Positions 11,324 to 20,591 are shown, numbered from the stretch's first letter. The stretch is 64,000 nt of DNA from Streptomyces barkulensis (GCF_002843305.1 NZ_PGSG01000027.1:1-64000), one strand, 5' to 3'. Numbers and translations: made by a program. The notes: generated by a model not told the origin, from the sequence alone.

Positions 11324-12334
11324 ATGCGCACCAGACACACGATCCGCCACCGCTCCGAGTCCCGGATCCCCCGCCCGCTCCGCGCCACCCGTACCACCCT
11401 GCCGGCCGTGGCCCTGCTCTGCCTCGGTCTCGGCCTCGCGCCGCCGGCCGCACCGGCCCCCGCTCCCGCCGCGCGCGAGGCACCCGGCCCCGTCCAGACC
11501 TGGGCGGCCGACCTGTCCCGGGTGGACGCCGACGACAGCGGCGTGCGCCACACCGGCGGGGAGTTGCGCACGACCGGCGACTACGGCGTCCAGGTCCTGG
11601 CCCCGCACCGGCTCGACCGGCAGGCCAACCGCGTCCGGGTCAGGCCCGACGCACAGGTGCCCGACGGTGCCGGGATCGCCTTCGACGTCCGCGGCCGCAC
11701 CGGGAGCGGCCCGTGGACCGAGTGGCGCGAGGCGGGCGACGCGCGCGGCGGCACCGCCGCCCTCCCGCGCGCCGTCACCACCGTCCAGGTCAGGCTGGCG
11801 ATGTGGGACCCCGAGGGCGCGATCCGGCTGCGCGGCCTGGAGGTGAGCGCCGACACCGACCCGAACGCCCGGCCGGAGCCGCAGGCGGCCGCCGCGTACG
11901 GCGCCCATGTCTTCGCCACCCGGATCGGCCTGGTCGGCCGCACCACCGCCAACGGCCACGTCATCCGGGAGAACGACCGCTTCGTGGCCCTGCCCTCCCG
12001 CCGGGGCCTGTCGCGCAAGGGCGGCCGGGAGTACTCGGTGCGGGTCTGCGGCCCGGCCCGCTGCGTGACCGCCCCCGTGTGGGACGTCGGGCCCTGGAAC
12101 ATCCGTGACGACTACTGGAACCCGTCCTCGGTGCGCCAGACCTTCCGCGACCTGCCGCGGGGGGTGCCCGAGGCGGAGGCCGCGTACTACACGGGCTACA
12201 ACGGCGGACGCGACGGGAAGGGCCGCCGGGTGCTCAACCCAGCCGGCATCGACCTGGCCGACGGCACCTTCCGCGACGTCGGGCTGCGCGACAACGGCTG
12301 GGTGACCGTCACCTACCTGTGGACGGGCCGCTGA
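11324..12334 (+). CDS. Secreted protein with a possible double-psi beta-barrel (RlpA-like) end
   Basis: 336 aa. The ATG at 11324 is preceded by GGAAGG and gives a signal peptide (hydrophobic TLPAVALLCLGLGLAPPAAP). The middle (~70-190) contains VRVRPDAQVPDGAGIAFDVR and VQVRLAMWDPEGAIRLRGLE, which resemble a beta-sandwich domain. The C-terminal ~130 residues, with GRTTANGHVI, DVGPWN, GIDLADGTF and a final WVTVTYLW, recall RlpA-type double-psi barrels in which an Asp sits in DVGPWN. If so it acts on or binds cell-wall glycans; I am not certain. Confidence 0.65.
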   Translation: MRTRHTIRHRSESRIPRPLRATRTTLPAVALLCLGLGLAPPAAPAPAPAAREAPGPVQTWAADLSRVDADDSGVRHTGGELRTTGDYGVQVLAPHRLDRQANRVRVRPDAQVPDGAGIAFDVRGRTGSGPWTEWREAGDARGGTAALPRAVTTVQVRLAMWDPEGAIRLRGLEVSADTDPNARPEPQAAAAYGAHVFATRIGLVGRTTANGHVIRENDRFVALPSRRGLSRKGGREYSVRVCGPARCVTAPVWDVGPWNIRDDYWNPSSVRQTFRDLPRGVPEAEAAYYTGYNGGRDGKGRRVLNPAGIDLADGTFRDVGLRDNGWVTVTYLWTGR

Positions 12335-12368
12335 CCACCGCGTGTCCCGCCGCCCGCGGCCGCCCGGG

Positions 12369-13124
12369 TCATCGCACGATGCCGCTGTCCCGGGCGGCCC
12401 GCAGCCAGTCGGGGAACTCGCCGGTCAGCCGGTCGTACAGCTCCGCGTCGGGTATGGCGCGCGGGTCGGGACCGGCGGCGAAGAACCCGGCGTTGTCCAC
12501 CACCCTCTTCCCCGGTACGGGCAGGTCGTCCAGCTTCCGCAGGAAGCGGAACTCGTCCTCCCCGAACCCGACGAACTGCCAGAACAGCGGCAGGCGCGAG
12601 GCCTCGCACAGCACACGCTCGGCGGCGGCCTTCGAGGTGGGGCCGCCGTCGGTCTGGAAGACCACCAGCGCCGGATCGGTGGAACCGCTCGTCCGGTAGT
12701 GCTCGATCACCGCCTCCATCGCGAGGTGGTAGTTGGTGCGGCCCATGTGCCCCAGGGACGAGTGGAGGGCCTCGACGCGCCCGGCGTAGTCCTCCAGCGC
12801 CACCTCGGCGCTCCCGTCCACGCCGGTACTGAAGAAGACCACCGGCACCCGCCCGTCGTCGTCCAGGTGCGCGGCCAGCCCGAGGACCTGCTCGGCCAGG
12901 TGCTGGACGGTGCCGTCGCGGTAGTACGGCCGCATCGACCCGGAGCGGTCCAGCACCAGGTAGACCGCGGCCCGCTGCCCCGACAGCCGGTGCTTGTCCA
13001 GACTGACCGCGGCCTGCTTGTACAGGCTCACCAGCCCGGGGGCGGCGGCCTCCACCTTCTCCAGACTGATCGCCGGCCCGGACCCGGCTCCGGACCCCGG
13101 CCTCTTCACGTAGTCGACGGCCAT
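12369..13124 (-). CDS. VWA-domain protein (TerF C-terminal type)
   Basis: 251 aa protein. Almost all of it is a von Willebrand A domain with the MIDAS motif DRSGSM (DxSxS) and the later QTDGGPTSK aspartate. The N-terminal segment (LEKVEAAAPGLVSLYKQAAVSL) is typical of the VWA proteins associated with tellurium/stress (Ter) gene sets. AAGGGGG precedes the ATG at 13124. No ter genes are adjacent, so its partner is unknown. No signal peptide. Confidence 0.88.
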   Translation of the reverse strand: MAVDYVKRPGSGAGSGPAISLEKVEAAAPGLVSLYKQAAVSLDKHRLSGQRAAVYLVLDRSGSMRPYYRDGTVQHLAEQVLGLAAHLDDDGRVPVVFFSTGVDGSAEVALEDYAGRVEALHSSLGHMGRTNYHLAMEAVIEHYRTSGSTDPALVVFQTDGGPTSKAAAERVLCEASRLPLFWQFVGFGEDEFRFLRKLDDLPVPGKRVVDNAGFFAAGPDPRAIPDAELYDRLTGEFPDWLRAARDSGIVR

Positions 13125-13283
13125 GACGCCCCCTTCGTGCTCGGTGCTGCGGACGCCGAGAGTAACCGAGGTACGGGCGGCGGCAGGACCCCTGTGGACA
13201 ACCGGCCGCCATCGGCGGTTTTCATCCCGTTCCGCCGGGGACTCGCCCGGGACGGCCCATACGGACGCAAGGGAGGAGGTCCC

Positions 13284-13778
13284 ATGTCGGGCAAGAAGAT
13301 GGAAGGCGACGAGGACCAGAAGCGGGCCGCGGCCCGCGAGGCCGAGCGGGCCGGGCGTCAGCCCAGCGAGCGGAGCGACACCACCGGCGCGTCCAAGCAG
13401 CGCACCCACCTCACCGGCCGGTCCGCGATCACGCACGAGGAGCGGCTGGAGACCCGGGACCAGGGCAAGCAGGGCCGGCGTGCCGAGGACACCGGCTCCC
13501 CTCCGGCGGGGCAGACCGGCCGCACGTTCACCGGCCGCGGCGCACCGCCGTACGGCGAGGAGCACGAGAAGGTCTTCCGCGCCCTCGCAGCCGAGGAGGG
13601 CGGGCACCCCGGCGAGCCCGTCCACCTCCAGGACGTCTCCCGGGCCGCGGAGCTGCCCGAGGAGCGGACCCGGGTGCTGCTGCACGATCTGGTGGCCGTC
13701 CACAAGCTGGCCACCGAGATCCAGGAGGACGCGGGCCCCGGCATCGGCCCCCGCTACGAGACCAAGCCCCGCCGCTGA
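13284..13778 (+). CDS. Hydrophilic conserved hypothetical protein
   Basis: 164 aa. The first ~90 residues are strongly charged and low in hydrophobics (KKMEGDEDQKRAAAREAERA), likely disordered. The last ~75 form a compact, perhaps winged-helix-like unit (LQDVSRAAELPEERTRVLLHDLVAVHKL). GGGAGGAGG precedes the ATG. It is divergent from the VWA gene with a 159-bp shared upstream region. Function not recognised. Confidence 0.7.
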   Translation: MSGKKMEGDEDQKRAAAREAERAGRQPSERSDTTGASKQRTHLTGRSAITHEERLETRDQGKQGRRAEDTGSPPAGQTGRTFTGRGAPPYGEEHEKVFRALAAEEGGHPGEPVHLQDVSRAAELPEERTRVLLHDLVAVHKLATEIQEDAGPGIGPRYETKPRR

Positions 13779-13837
13779 CCGGTGCGGGGGAGAGGCCGGC
13801 CGCCCCGGGCCCCGGGACGGCCTCCCCGGGAGCGCCG

Positions 13838-13866
13838 TGGCGCGGCGGCCGGGGGCCGCCGCGCCA
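13838..13866. terminator. Bidirectional terminator between convergent genes
   Basis: TGGCGCGGCGGCC (13838-13850) and its exact complement (13854-13866) with a GGG loop: a 13-bp stem between two convergent stops. Confidence 0.8.
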
Positions 13867-13897
13867 GGGGTGCGGTGCTCAGAGTGCTTGCCGGGAG

Positions 13898-14938
13898 CTA
13901 ACCGGCGCTACAGGACACCGATGGCCAGGTCCAGTTGCCGTTGTGCTTGATGGTGACCCCGAAGTTGTTGCCGCTGCCGTTGGGTCTGGCCACCATGACC
14001 TGGCTGCTGGGCCAGGTGGCGGTGGTGTTCCAGGTCGACAGGATCGTGGCGGGGGAGGGGACGTTCATCGTCACGGTCCAGTTGCTGGAACCGGACACCG
14101 AGACGTTGAGGTTGTAGCGGTCGTCCCACCTCTCGCCGGCGGACAGGGTCGCGGTGCAGCCGCCACCACCGCCGCCGCCACCGCCGCCGCCACCGCCGCC
14201 ACCGCCGTCGGAGGTGCCGCCGACGGTGATGTTGGAGTTGCCGCTGCTCTGGTAGCCCTCGGTCGCCATGATCATGTAGTCGTGGCTGCCCAGCTGCATG
14301 CCGGCCCGGGCCCAGGCGTCGAAGTGGTTTCCGGTGGTGATGGTGCCGCCGGTCCTCTTCTGCTGCCGGACGCTCCAGTACTGGTCGAAGGTCCTGGTGC
14401 CCTCGATCGAGGGGGCGTTGTAGCGGGTGGTCTTGTAGATGTCGTACGTACCGCCGTCGGTGTTGACCGTCCCCATGAAGGTCCCGGTGGGCCGGTAGGT
14501 GCCCCAGTTGTCGACGATGTAGTACTCCACCAGCGGGTTCCTGGACCACCCGTAGAGCGTCAGGTAGGCGTTGCCGGACGGGTTGAAGCTGCCCGAGTAG
14601 GTCACGGTCCGGCGGCCGCCGGTGCTCCAGCCCTTGCCGATGACGAAGTTGCCGGTGTTGCTCCACGAGGTGCTGTAGTTGCCACCGGATCCCATGGTGG
14701 CGGAGACCGTCCCCGGGGCGTCGGTCCAGAACGAGTAGAAGTACCCGTTGTGGTTGCCCGTCTGGTTCGAGGTGATGGTCTGGGCGTGGGCGGCGCCGGG
14801 CGGAAGGACCAGAACCGCGAGCATTGCGGCGCAGGCACTGGCGATGAGCAGCTTCAGCCGGGCGAACCTGCTGTTCCTCGGCAGCAGCCCGGTGCGGCCG
14901 GGTCTGCGTCTCTTCCGCTGTGCGGGTGCGTCGTGCAT
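13898..14938 (-). CDS. Secreted GH11 endo-1,4-beta-xylanase with CBM2
   Basis: 346 aa secreted xylanase. The signal peptide has a long basic n-region (QRKRRRPGR...) and a core ending in PPGAAHA. The GH11 jelly-roll (about 45-235) has the nucleophile Glu in [12 protein letters not shown] and the acid/base Glu in [10 protein letters not shown] linker of 17 consecutive glycines joins a C-terminal CBM2 bounded by cysteines (GCTATL ... VSCSAG) with exposed Trp residues. ATG 14938 is preceded by GGAGG; longer in-frame reading upstream lacks coding character. Family assignment is firm. Confidence 0.95.
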   Translation of the reverse strand: MHDAPAQRKRRRPGRTGLLPRNSRFARLKLLIASACAAMLAVLVLPPGAAHAQTITSNQTGNHNGYFYSFWTDAPGTVSATMGSGGNYSTSWSNTGNFVIGKGWSTGGRRTVTYSGSFNPSGNAYLTLYGWSRNPLVEYYIVDNWGTYRPTGTFMGTVNTDGGTYDIYKTTRYNAPSIEGTRTFDQYWSVRQQKRTGGTITTGNHFDAWARAGMQLGSHDYMIMATEGYQSSGNSNITVGGTSDGGGGGGGGGGGGGGGGCTATLSAGERWDDRYNLNVSVSGSSNWTVTMNVPSPATILSTWNTTATWPSSQVMVARPNGSGNNFGVTIKHNGNWTWPSVSCSAG

Positions 14939-15163
14939 GTGCGTGCCTCCTCGTATGGATTGGCGGCGATGCCGGGCAGCGCGTACGGACCTGCGGGATC
15001 TTCGGCGGCCGGCCCCGGACGGGGCCGGCCGCCGTGTGCCGGTGCCGTACGACGACGGTGAAGGTCGGTCGACCGGTCGGTCACCGCACGGCCGGCAACC
15101 GAAGGGCCGGACCACGGCAGGGGTGGCCCGGGTCGACAACGGTCGGGGCCTGTCGACGCCGAC

Positions 15164-15192
15164 AGTGTTGATTCGCCCTGATGGGTTGTCAA
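15164..15192 (-). promoter_or_regulatory. Possible sigma-HrdB-type promoter for the xylanase
   Basis: On the minus strand TTGACA (15192-15187), a 17-bp spacer and AACACT (15169-15164). This would give a ~220-nt leader. An inverted TTCCG/CGGAA pair (15197-15215) lies just upstream. Confidence 0.4.
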
Positions 15193-15479
15193 TGGTTTCC
15201 GCAAGGATTACGGAAGGATCCTGACGCCCCGAATCTTCATGGAGTCAGAAAGAACCTGCTCAGGCACCACAGAGGATCGGAGGCTCTCGCCGGCTTCCAT
15301 GGATGGCTTCGATCATGTGGGAGATGAGCGAGGGATCTCCTCCGTAATTTCCGGAGCCTTTCCGGAACTTGTGGAGGCGGGGGCGGCCACCCATGGTGGG
15401 GCCGGGGGCGGAACGCGGCCGTCCCCGGCCCGAGAGACACGGACCGGGGACGGAGCGGGAGATGGGGTGAGGGTGTCGG
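15193..15479. other. Intergenic stretch without a supported gene
   Basis: Lies between the xylanase promoter and the IS3-type remnant. Short open frames on both strands lack recognisable domains and normal codon bias. It marks the left boundary of the accessory island. Confidence 0.5.
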
Positions 15480-15902
15480 TGAAGTTTCCCCGTGATCTTG
15501 GACATTCGTTCGTTATGCCGCGAGGGCGTGTTGACGCCGTTGCCTGGTCTCGGCTGGTGTGAGGTAGCCGAAGATCTTGTGCTTGCGCAGGCGGCGGCGG
15601 TTACGGTTCTCCCTGCGCAGCCGGCGCAGTTCCTCACGCTCACGCCGGTCAACTCGCCCGGGGCACCCTCGGCCCGGTCGGCCTTGGCCCGGCGGTACCA
15701 GCCGCGCAGGGATTCGGAGCTGATGCCGAGTTCCCGGGCGACGGCGGTGACCGTCTTGCCCGAGGAGTCGACGAGCGCGATCGCGTCCCGCTTGAACTCC
15801 TCGGTGTACCGCTTCGTGTACTTGCCTCCCACCTGGTGCTACTTCCTCTGGTGGAACCTCAGGTCCCAGTCTCCAGGTGTCCACGATCAAGGGGAAGCTT
15901 CA
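15480..15902 (-). mobile_element. Internally deleted IS3-type insertion sequence
   Basis: The ends are near-perfect inverted repeats. The left end (15478-15505) and the complement of the right end (15877-15904) agree at 24 of 28 positions and share the core TGAAG(T/C)TTCCCC. The outermost bases fit the 5'-TG...CA-3' of IS3-family elements. Only ~423 bp remain, enclosing a transposase start and the transposase tail. No target duplication is visible (CGG versus CCA flanks). Confidence 0.8.
15513..15832 (-). pseudogene. IS3-family transposase remnant (OrfA head joined to OrfB tail)
   Basis: From the ATG at 15832 the frame reads MGGKYTKRYTEEFKRDAIAL and a helix-turn-helix (VTAVARELGISSESLRGWYR), typical of OrfA. 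The frame shifts after GELT into REREELRRLRREN, the usual OrfA leucine-zipper start. It then jumps to YLTPAETRQRRQHALAA and a stop, which resembles an OrfB C-terminus. The catalytic DDE core is missing. Terminal repeats survive, so it could be moved in trans by a related element. Confidence 0.75.
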
Positions 15903-16010
15903 CCAGCCATGTAGCAGTTTGTTGAGGCGAGTCGTAGGAGAACTGGTCTCGCTGGCCAGGGGGTTTGCCTACGCACAGCGAGTGGTTCTGCGGAGATTGA
16001 AACACCACCC

Positions 16011-16052
16011 TTGATATGTGAAATGTCACCCGCCATATTGTTCCCTGTCATG
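16011..16052 (+). promoter_or_regulatory. Candidate island operator upstream of the S1 protease
   Basis: TGTGAAATGTCAC (16017-16029) agrees at 10 of 13 positions with TGTGACATATTAC ahead of the D-Hyp operon and is itself a GTGA...TCAC inverted repeat. A further TGTCAT half-site follows at 16047. The protease start is ~105 bp downstream. Confidence 0.45.
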
Positions 16053-16134
16053 CTCCTGACGCCGGATGTTCATCGACGCGCTGCGTGAGGTGTCCACTGC
16101 ATCCGGTGTTCGCTCCATCACACGGAGGTGCTCG

Positions 16135-17361
16135 ATGCACGGTGCTTCACTACGGTTGTCGGGGGCGGTGTGGGCGGCTTTGGCTGCTCTCATCGCCGCG
16201 GTCTTCCTGGCTCCGCCGGCTTCGGCCGGTGAGGCGGTCCAGGCCCAACCGCGCCTGGACGCCCAGCAGAAGGCCGCAGTGACCCAGCTGGCCAAGGATT
16301 ACGGCATCCCGGCCGAGGAAGGGCAGCGGCGCATAGCGCGGCAGGACGAGCAGGCCGCTCTCGCCACCAAGCTGCGCAAGAGACTGGGAGCGCGTTTCGG
16401 CGGGGCGTGGGTGGACCACGACCGAGGCGGCAAGCTGATGGTCGCGGTGACGGGGAAGTCGGCGGTGCCGACGGTGAGCGCTCTTGCCTCGAAGGCGGCG
16501 GCCGAGGCCGTGGTCGTCCAGCGCGGCATGAGCGAACTGCAGAAGATGTCGGAAGAGCTGGGCAAGCGGATCGCCAAGGCCAACAAGGGCGCCGAGTACG
16601 GCCTGCAGTCCGCGGTGGTGACCGAGAAGAACGTGCTGCGACTGGACCTTCCGCAGGGGAGGGAGCTCACGGGGGAGCAGCAGCGGACCGTGCGCTGGGC
16701 CGAGCGGAAGTTCGGGGACGCACTGGTCATCGACACCTACCAGCACGCCTCCGAGCCGCTGTACTGCGGCGGGCAGTACTCCTGTGACCCGCCGCTGCGC
16801 TCGGGGCTGGCCATCTATGGCGGCAACACCCGCTGCACCAGCGCCTTCATGGCCTACGCCGGTTCCAGCTACTACATGCTGACCGCCGGGCACTGCACCG
16901 AGGCCGCCTCCTACTGGCAGGTCCCGACCTACAGCTATGGCTACCAGGGTGTGGGCAGCACCGCGTCCTACCACTTCGGCTACTACGGCGACTACGCCGC
17001 CGTGCGGATCAGTGATCCTGCCTTCTGGCAGCCGCGGGGGTGGGTCTACACCACCCAGCCCATCCGGAGCTGGAACTACGACTACGTGGGCCAGTACGTG
17101 TGCAAGCAGGGCTCCACCACCGGCTACACCTGCGGGCAGATCACCGACACCAATGCCACCGTCTACTACCCCGGCCGCACCCTGACCGGGATGACCTGGA
17201 GCACGGCGTGCGTGGCGCCGGGCGACAGCGGTAGCGGTGTCTACAACGGATCCACCGCGCACGGCATTCTCAGCGGCGGCCCGAACAGCGGCTGCGGCAT
17301 GATCCACGAGCCGATCAGTCGCGCGCTCTCCTCTCTGGGAGTCACGCTCCTGGCCGGCTGA
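16135..17361 (+). CDS. Secreted S1-family serine protease with prodomain
   Basis: 408 aa from the ATG at 16135 (CGGAGG seven bases upstream). Signal peptide to about PPASAGEA, then an alpha-lytic/streptogrisin-like prodomain (~35-215) with GKLMVAVTGKSAV. The chymotrypsin-fold domain has the triad His in MLTAGHCTE (~252), Asp in YYGDYAAVRI (~285) and Ser in APGDSGSGVYNG (~364). The mature part is Tyr-rich with paired cysteines. It stands between the IS remnant and the collagenase and shares the upstream motif with the latter. An intact extracellular endopeptidase; specificity is not readable. Confidence 0.92.
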   Translation: MHGASLRLSGAVWAALAALIAAVFLAPPASAGEAVQAQPRLDAQQKAAVTQLAKDYGIPAEEGQRRIARQDEQAALATKLRKRLGARFGGAWVDHDRGGKLMVAVTGKSAVPTVSALASKAAAEAVVVQRGMSELQKMSEELGKRIAKANKGAEYGLQSAVVTEKNVLRLDLPQGRELTGEQQRTVRWAERKFGDALVIDTYQHASEPLYCGGQYSCDPPLRSGLAIYGGNTRCTSAFMAYAGSSYYMLTAGHCTEAASYWQVPTYSYGYQGVGSTASYHFGYYGDYAAVRISDPAFWQPRGWVYTTQPIRSWNYDYVGQYVCKQGSTTGYTCGQITDTNATVYYPGRTLTGMTWSTACVAPGDSGSGVYNGSTAHGILSGGPNSGCGMIHEPISRALSSLGVTLLAG

Positions 17362-17371
17362 CCGGGCAGAG

Positions 17372-17405
17372 GCCGCCGCGCTCGGCGCAGAGGGAGCGCG
17401 GCGGC
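17372..17405 (+). terminator. Terminator after the S1 protease
   Basis: GCCGCCGCGCTC (17372-17383) pairs perfectly with 17394-17405 across a 10-nt loop, 10 bp past the stop. Confidence 0.8.
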
Positions 17406-17473
17406 TCCTCGCCGGAGGCGCCGAACTCCAGGCGCGCTTTCCATTCCTTCACTTCGGACTCTTCCCACCCGAA

Positions 17474-17520
17474 GTGACATGTGCAATATTACCTGTCACA
17501 TCTTATAGGTGTGCCCATGA
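17474..17520 (+). promoter_or_regulatory. Operator/promoter of the collagenase
   Basis: GTGACA (17474-17479) and TGTCAC (17494-17499) form an inverted repeat. From 17494 the run TGTCACATCTTATAGG and the following bases to 17520 match the D-Hyp operon promoter at 20 of 27 positions. TATAGG is a good -10, placing transcription start near 17516. Confidence 0.6.
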
Positions 17521-17624
17521 CAACCCGGGGGAGTGTGCCTCCCCGCTGCTCCTCCGGGCCCGTCGTGTGGACACCCCACCCGGCCGTGCCCCCATACGGC
17601 CCTTCCTCCCGCTGGAGGCAGCGA

Positions 17625-20231
17625 GTGAGAACAGAAAATGCCCGACTCCCTCTCGCGAGGCTGAGTGTGCTGATCCTGGCGCTGTGCCTCGGGATCGGGA
17701 TGCTCGCCGCTCCGGGACACGCCGCCCCGAGCCGCGTAGGTGAGAAGTCAACCGAACAACAGGCCCCCAAGGACGTACCGCCTCAGGCTTCGGTGCAGAC
17801 AGAGGCGGGCGACGATCCCGAACACGTTCGCCACAAGCCGCTGAAGGTCGAGGACCGCGCCCCGCTGCCCTCGACGAAGGACGCGCTGCGCCGGGACTAC
17901 GATGACCCCGCCTCCCTCGCGCCGCGGCAGAGGCCGTCCATGCAGGCGGCCCCGGAGAAGAAGGCCTCCAAGAAGGGGAAGGCCTCGGCGGCAGCGGTGC
18001 CCAGCTGCAGCACGAGCGACTTCACCAGCCGCACCGGCAGTGCTCTGGTGCAGCAGATCAAGGCATCCACGACCGACTGCATCAACACTCTGTTCAGCCT
18101 CACCGGAAGCGACGCCTACCACGCCTTCCGCGAGGGCCAGATGACGAGCGTCGCCTACGCGCTGCGCGACGGCTCCGCCTCCTACCCCGGCAACGGCAGT
18201 ACCGGGATGCCGCAGCTCGTGCTCTACCTGCGCGCCGGCTACTACGTGCACTGGTACAACGAGGCCACCGTGGGCACCTACGGACCGGGCCTGCAGACCG
18301 CCATCCGCGCCGGACTCGACGCGTTCTTCGCCAACCCCCGCTCCCGGGACGTCACCGACGCCAACGGTGAAGTGCTCGCCGAGGCCGTCACCTTGATCGA
18401 CAGCGCCGAGGAGAACGCCCGCTACCTGTACGTCGTCAAGCGGCTGCTGAACGACTACAACAGCACCTACAACTCCTCCTGGTGGATGCTCACCGCGGTC
18501 AACAACGTCTACACCGTCCTCTTCCGCGGTCACCAGGTGCCCGCCTTCGTCGCCGCGGTGTCCTCTGACCGCAGCATCCTGGACACGCTGCACAACTTCG
18601 CCTCCTCCCACAAGAACCTCCTGGGTACCGACCAGAGCTATCTGGCTTCCAACGCCGGGCGAGAGCACGCCCGGTTCCTGCAGCACACCTCGATGCAGAA
18701 CACGGTCCGGCCGCAGGCGGCCGGGCTGCTGAACCAGAGCTCCATCAAGGGAGCCACCGCCCCGCTGTGGGTCGGCATCGCCGAGATGACCGACAACTAC
18801 GACAAGGCCAACTGCGGCTACTACGGCACCTGCAACCTCCAGCAGCGCCTGATGGCCGACGTCCTGGTGATCAACCACACCTGCAGTGCCAGTCTCCGCA
18901 TCCGCGCACAGCAGATGACCTCGGCGCAGCTGGCGGACACCTGCCGCAGCCTGGCCGACCAGGACGCCTACTTCCACAGCATCGCCAAGGACAGCGGCCC
19001 GGTCGCCGGCGACCGCAACACCAGCCTCGAGGTGGTCGTCTACGACAGCAGCACCGACTATCGGACCTACGCCGGGGCGACCTGGGGCATCGACACCAAC
19101 AACGGCGGCATGTATCTGGAGGGCAACCCCTCCGCCGCCGGCAACCAGGCCCGCTTCATCGCCTACGAGGCCGAGTGGGTGCGTCCGGCCTTCGAGATCT
19201 GGAACCTCAACCACGAGTACACGCACTACCTCGACGGCCGCTTCAACATGTACGGCGACTTCAACGCCAACGTCGCCACCCCCACCATCTGGTGGATCGA
19301 AGGCTTCGCCGAGTACGTGTCCTACTCCTACCGCAACCTGCGCTACGACGCGGCCATCACCGAGGCGGGCAAGCGCACCTACGCGCTGAGCACCCTGTTC
19401 GACACCACCTACAGCCACGACTCCACGCGCGTCTACCGCTGGGGCTACCTCGCCGTGCGCTACATGCTCCAGTCCCACCGCGCCGAGATGGACACCGTCC
19501 TGGGCTATTACCGCACCGGCAACTGGAACGCGGCCCGCTCCTACCTGACCGGCAGCATCGGCACACGCTACAACAGCGACTGGTACAGCTGGCTGTCGCG
19601 GTGTGCAGCCGGCGACTGCGGCGGCTCCACCAACCCGCCCGGCAACCAGGCGCCCACCGCGTCCTTCACCGTCGCCGTCAGCGGTCTGACGGCGAACTTC
19701 ACCGACCGCTCCACGGACTCCGACGGCACCATCGCTTCGCGCTCGTGGAACTTCGGCGACGGCACCACCTCCACCGCCGCCAACCCCTCCAAGACCTACA
19801 CGGCGGCGGGCACCTACACCGTGAAGCTGACCGTCACCGACGACAAGGGCGCCACCAGCACCGCCACCCAGAGCATCGCCGTCGGTGGCGCGGACCCCAC
19901 TCCCGAGTGCACCGGCAGCGACACCCGGGAACTCGACCGCAACTGCAAGCGCAGCAACCTGACCGCGACCGCCGGGAACTACGCCTACCTCTACATCTAC
20001 CTCCCCGCCGGCACCCAGCAACTGAAGATCACCTCATCCGGCGGGACCGGCAACGCCGACCTCTACTACAGCAACAGCACCTGGGCGACCACCACCACCT
20101 ACACCAGCCGGTCCACCGGCGCGGGCAACAGCGAGACGCTCACCATCACCAACCCGGCAGCCGGCTGGAACTACATCAGCCTGGCCGCGACGGAGGACTT
20201 CTCCGGGGTGACCGTCAAGACCGAGTACTGA
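17625..20231 (+). CDS. Secreted microbial collagenase (peptidase M9) with PKD and PPC domains
   Basis: 868 aa from the GTG at 17625, chosen because GGAGG lies six bases upstream and a normal signal peptide follows (LSVLILALCLGIGMLAAPGHAA). An in-frame ATG at 17517 would add 36 residues. An M9 activator-like N-terminal region (~100-400) precedes the catalytic domain. The zinc motif HEYTH is near residue 530 and the downstream Glu near 560 (IEGFAEYV). A PKD domain (~675-755, SWNFGDGTTSTAA) and a PPC-type beta-sandwich (~765-868) follow, both used by clostridial collagenases for collagen binding. It should cleave collagen to peptides outside the cell. Confidence 0.93.
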   Translation: MRTENARLPLARLSVLILALCLGIGMLAAPGHAAPSRVGEKSTEQQAPKDVPPQASVQTEAGDDPEHVRHKPLKVEDRAPLPSTKDALRRDYDDPASLAPRQRPSMQAAPEKKASKKGKASAAAVPSCSTSDFTSRTGSALVQQIKASTTDCINTLFSLTGSDAYHAFREGQMTSVAYALRDGSASYPGNGSTGMPQLVLYLRAGYYVHWYNEATVGTYGPGLQTAIRAGLDAFFANPRSRDVTDANGEVLAEAVTLIDSAEENARYLYVVKRLLNDYNSTYNSSWWMLTAVNNVYTVLFRGHQVPAFVAAVSSDRSILDTLHNFASSHKNLLGTDQSYLASNAGREHARFLQHTSMQNTVRPQAAGLLNQSSIKGATAPLWVGIAEMTDNYDKANCGYYGTCNLQQRLMADVLVINHTCSASLRIRAQQMTSAQLADTCRSLADQDAYFHSIAKDSGPVAGDRNTSLEVVVYDSSTDYRTYAGATWGIDTNNGGMYLEGNPSAAGNQARFIAYEAEWVRPAFEIWNLNHEYTHYLDGRFNMYGDFNANVATPTIWWIEGFAEYVSYSYRNLRYDAAITEAGKRTYALSTLFDTTYSHDSTRVYRWGYLAVRYMLQSHRAEMDTVLGYYRTGNWNAARSYLTGSIGTRYNSDWYSWLSRCAAGDCGGSTNPPGNQAPTASFTVAVSGLTANFTDRSTDSDGTIASRSWNFGDGTTSTAANPSKTYTAAGTYTVKLTVTDDKGATSTATQSIAVGGADPTPECTGSDTRELDRNCKRSNLTATAGNYAYLYIYLPAGTQQLKITSSGGTGNADLYYSNSTWATTTTYTSRSTGAGNSETLTITNPAAGWNYISLAATEDFSGVTVKTEY

Positions 20232-20252
20232 CCCCTCCGTTCCCCACCGACC

Positions 20253-20287
20253 GCCGGGGCGGGCGAAGGAACCCCGCCCGCCCCGGC
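20253..20287 (+). terminator. Terminator after the collagenase
   Basis: GCCGGGGCGGGC (20253-20264) pairs perfectly with 20276-20287 over an 11-nt loop, 22 bp after the stop. Confidence 0.8.
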
Positions 20288-20340
20288 ACCGCGGCCTTGT
20301 GCCGCAGGGCTCAGGCAGAGCACCGCGCACATCAATAATG

Positions 20341-20365
20341 TGTGACATAGCATTGCCGTGCCCAA
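20341..20365 (+). promoter_or_regulatory. Orphan copy of the island operator/promoter motif
   Basis: TGTGACATAGCATTG followed by CCGTGCCCA copies the motif of the collagenase and D-Hyp promoters, but no start codon follows at the matching place. It lies between two terminators and could drive a ~160-nt transcript ending at 20521, or mark a lost gene. No coding frame is visible in 20366-20483. Confidence 0.45.
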
Positions 20366-20483
20366 GAGGCGCAGAGCCGGAACGGCGGGGCGGCGCCTTC
20401 CGCCGCCGTGCAACCCGACCGGTCTCGGTCCTGTCCAGGTAGTCGCTCAGGCGGCGCCGGCCCGCTTCGCCCTCCGGTGATCG

Positions 20484-20521
20484 CCGGGGTGGGCGCGAGG
20501 AACCCCTCGCGCCCGCCCCGG
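20484..20521 (+). terminator. Second terminator in the collagenase/D-Hyp gap
   Basis: A 17-bp stem (20484-20500 with 20505-20521, one G-U pair) and AACC loop, followed by TTTCT. It is separated from the collagenase terminator by 197 bp. Confidence 0.75.
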
Positions 20522-20591
20522 TTTCTGCGTTTCCTTGCCGAAGTTTCCTTATCGAAGGGAAAGTGGCGCCTTCTGGGCTACCGCAGAAGCA

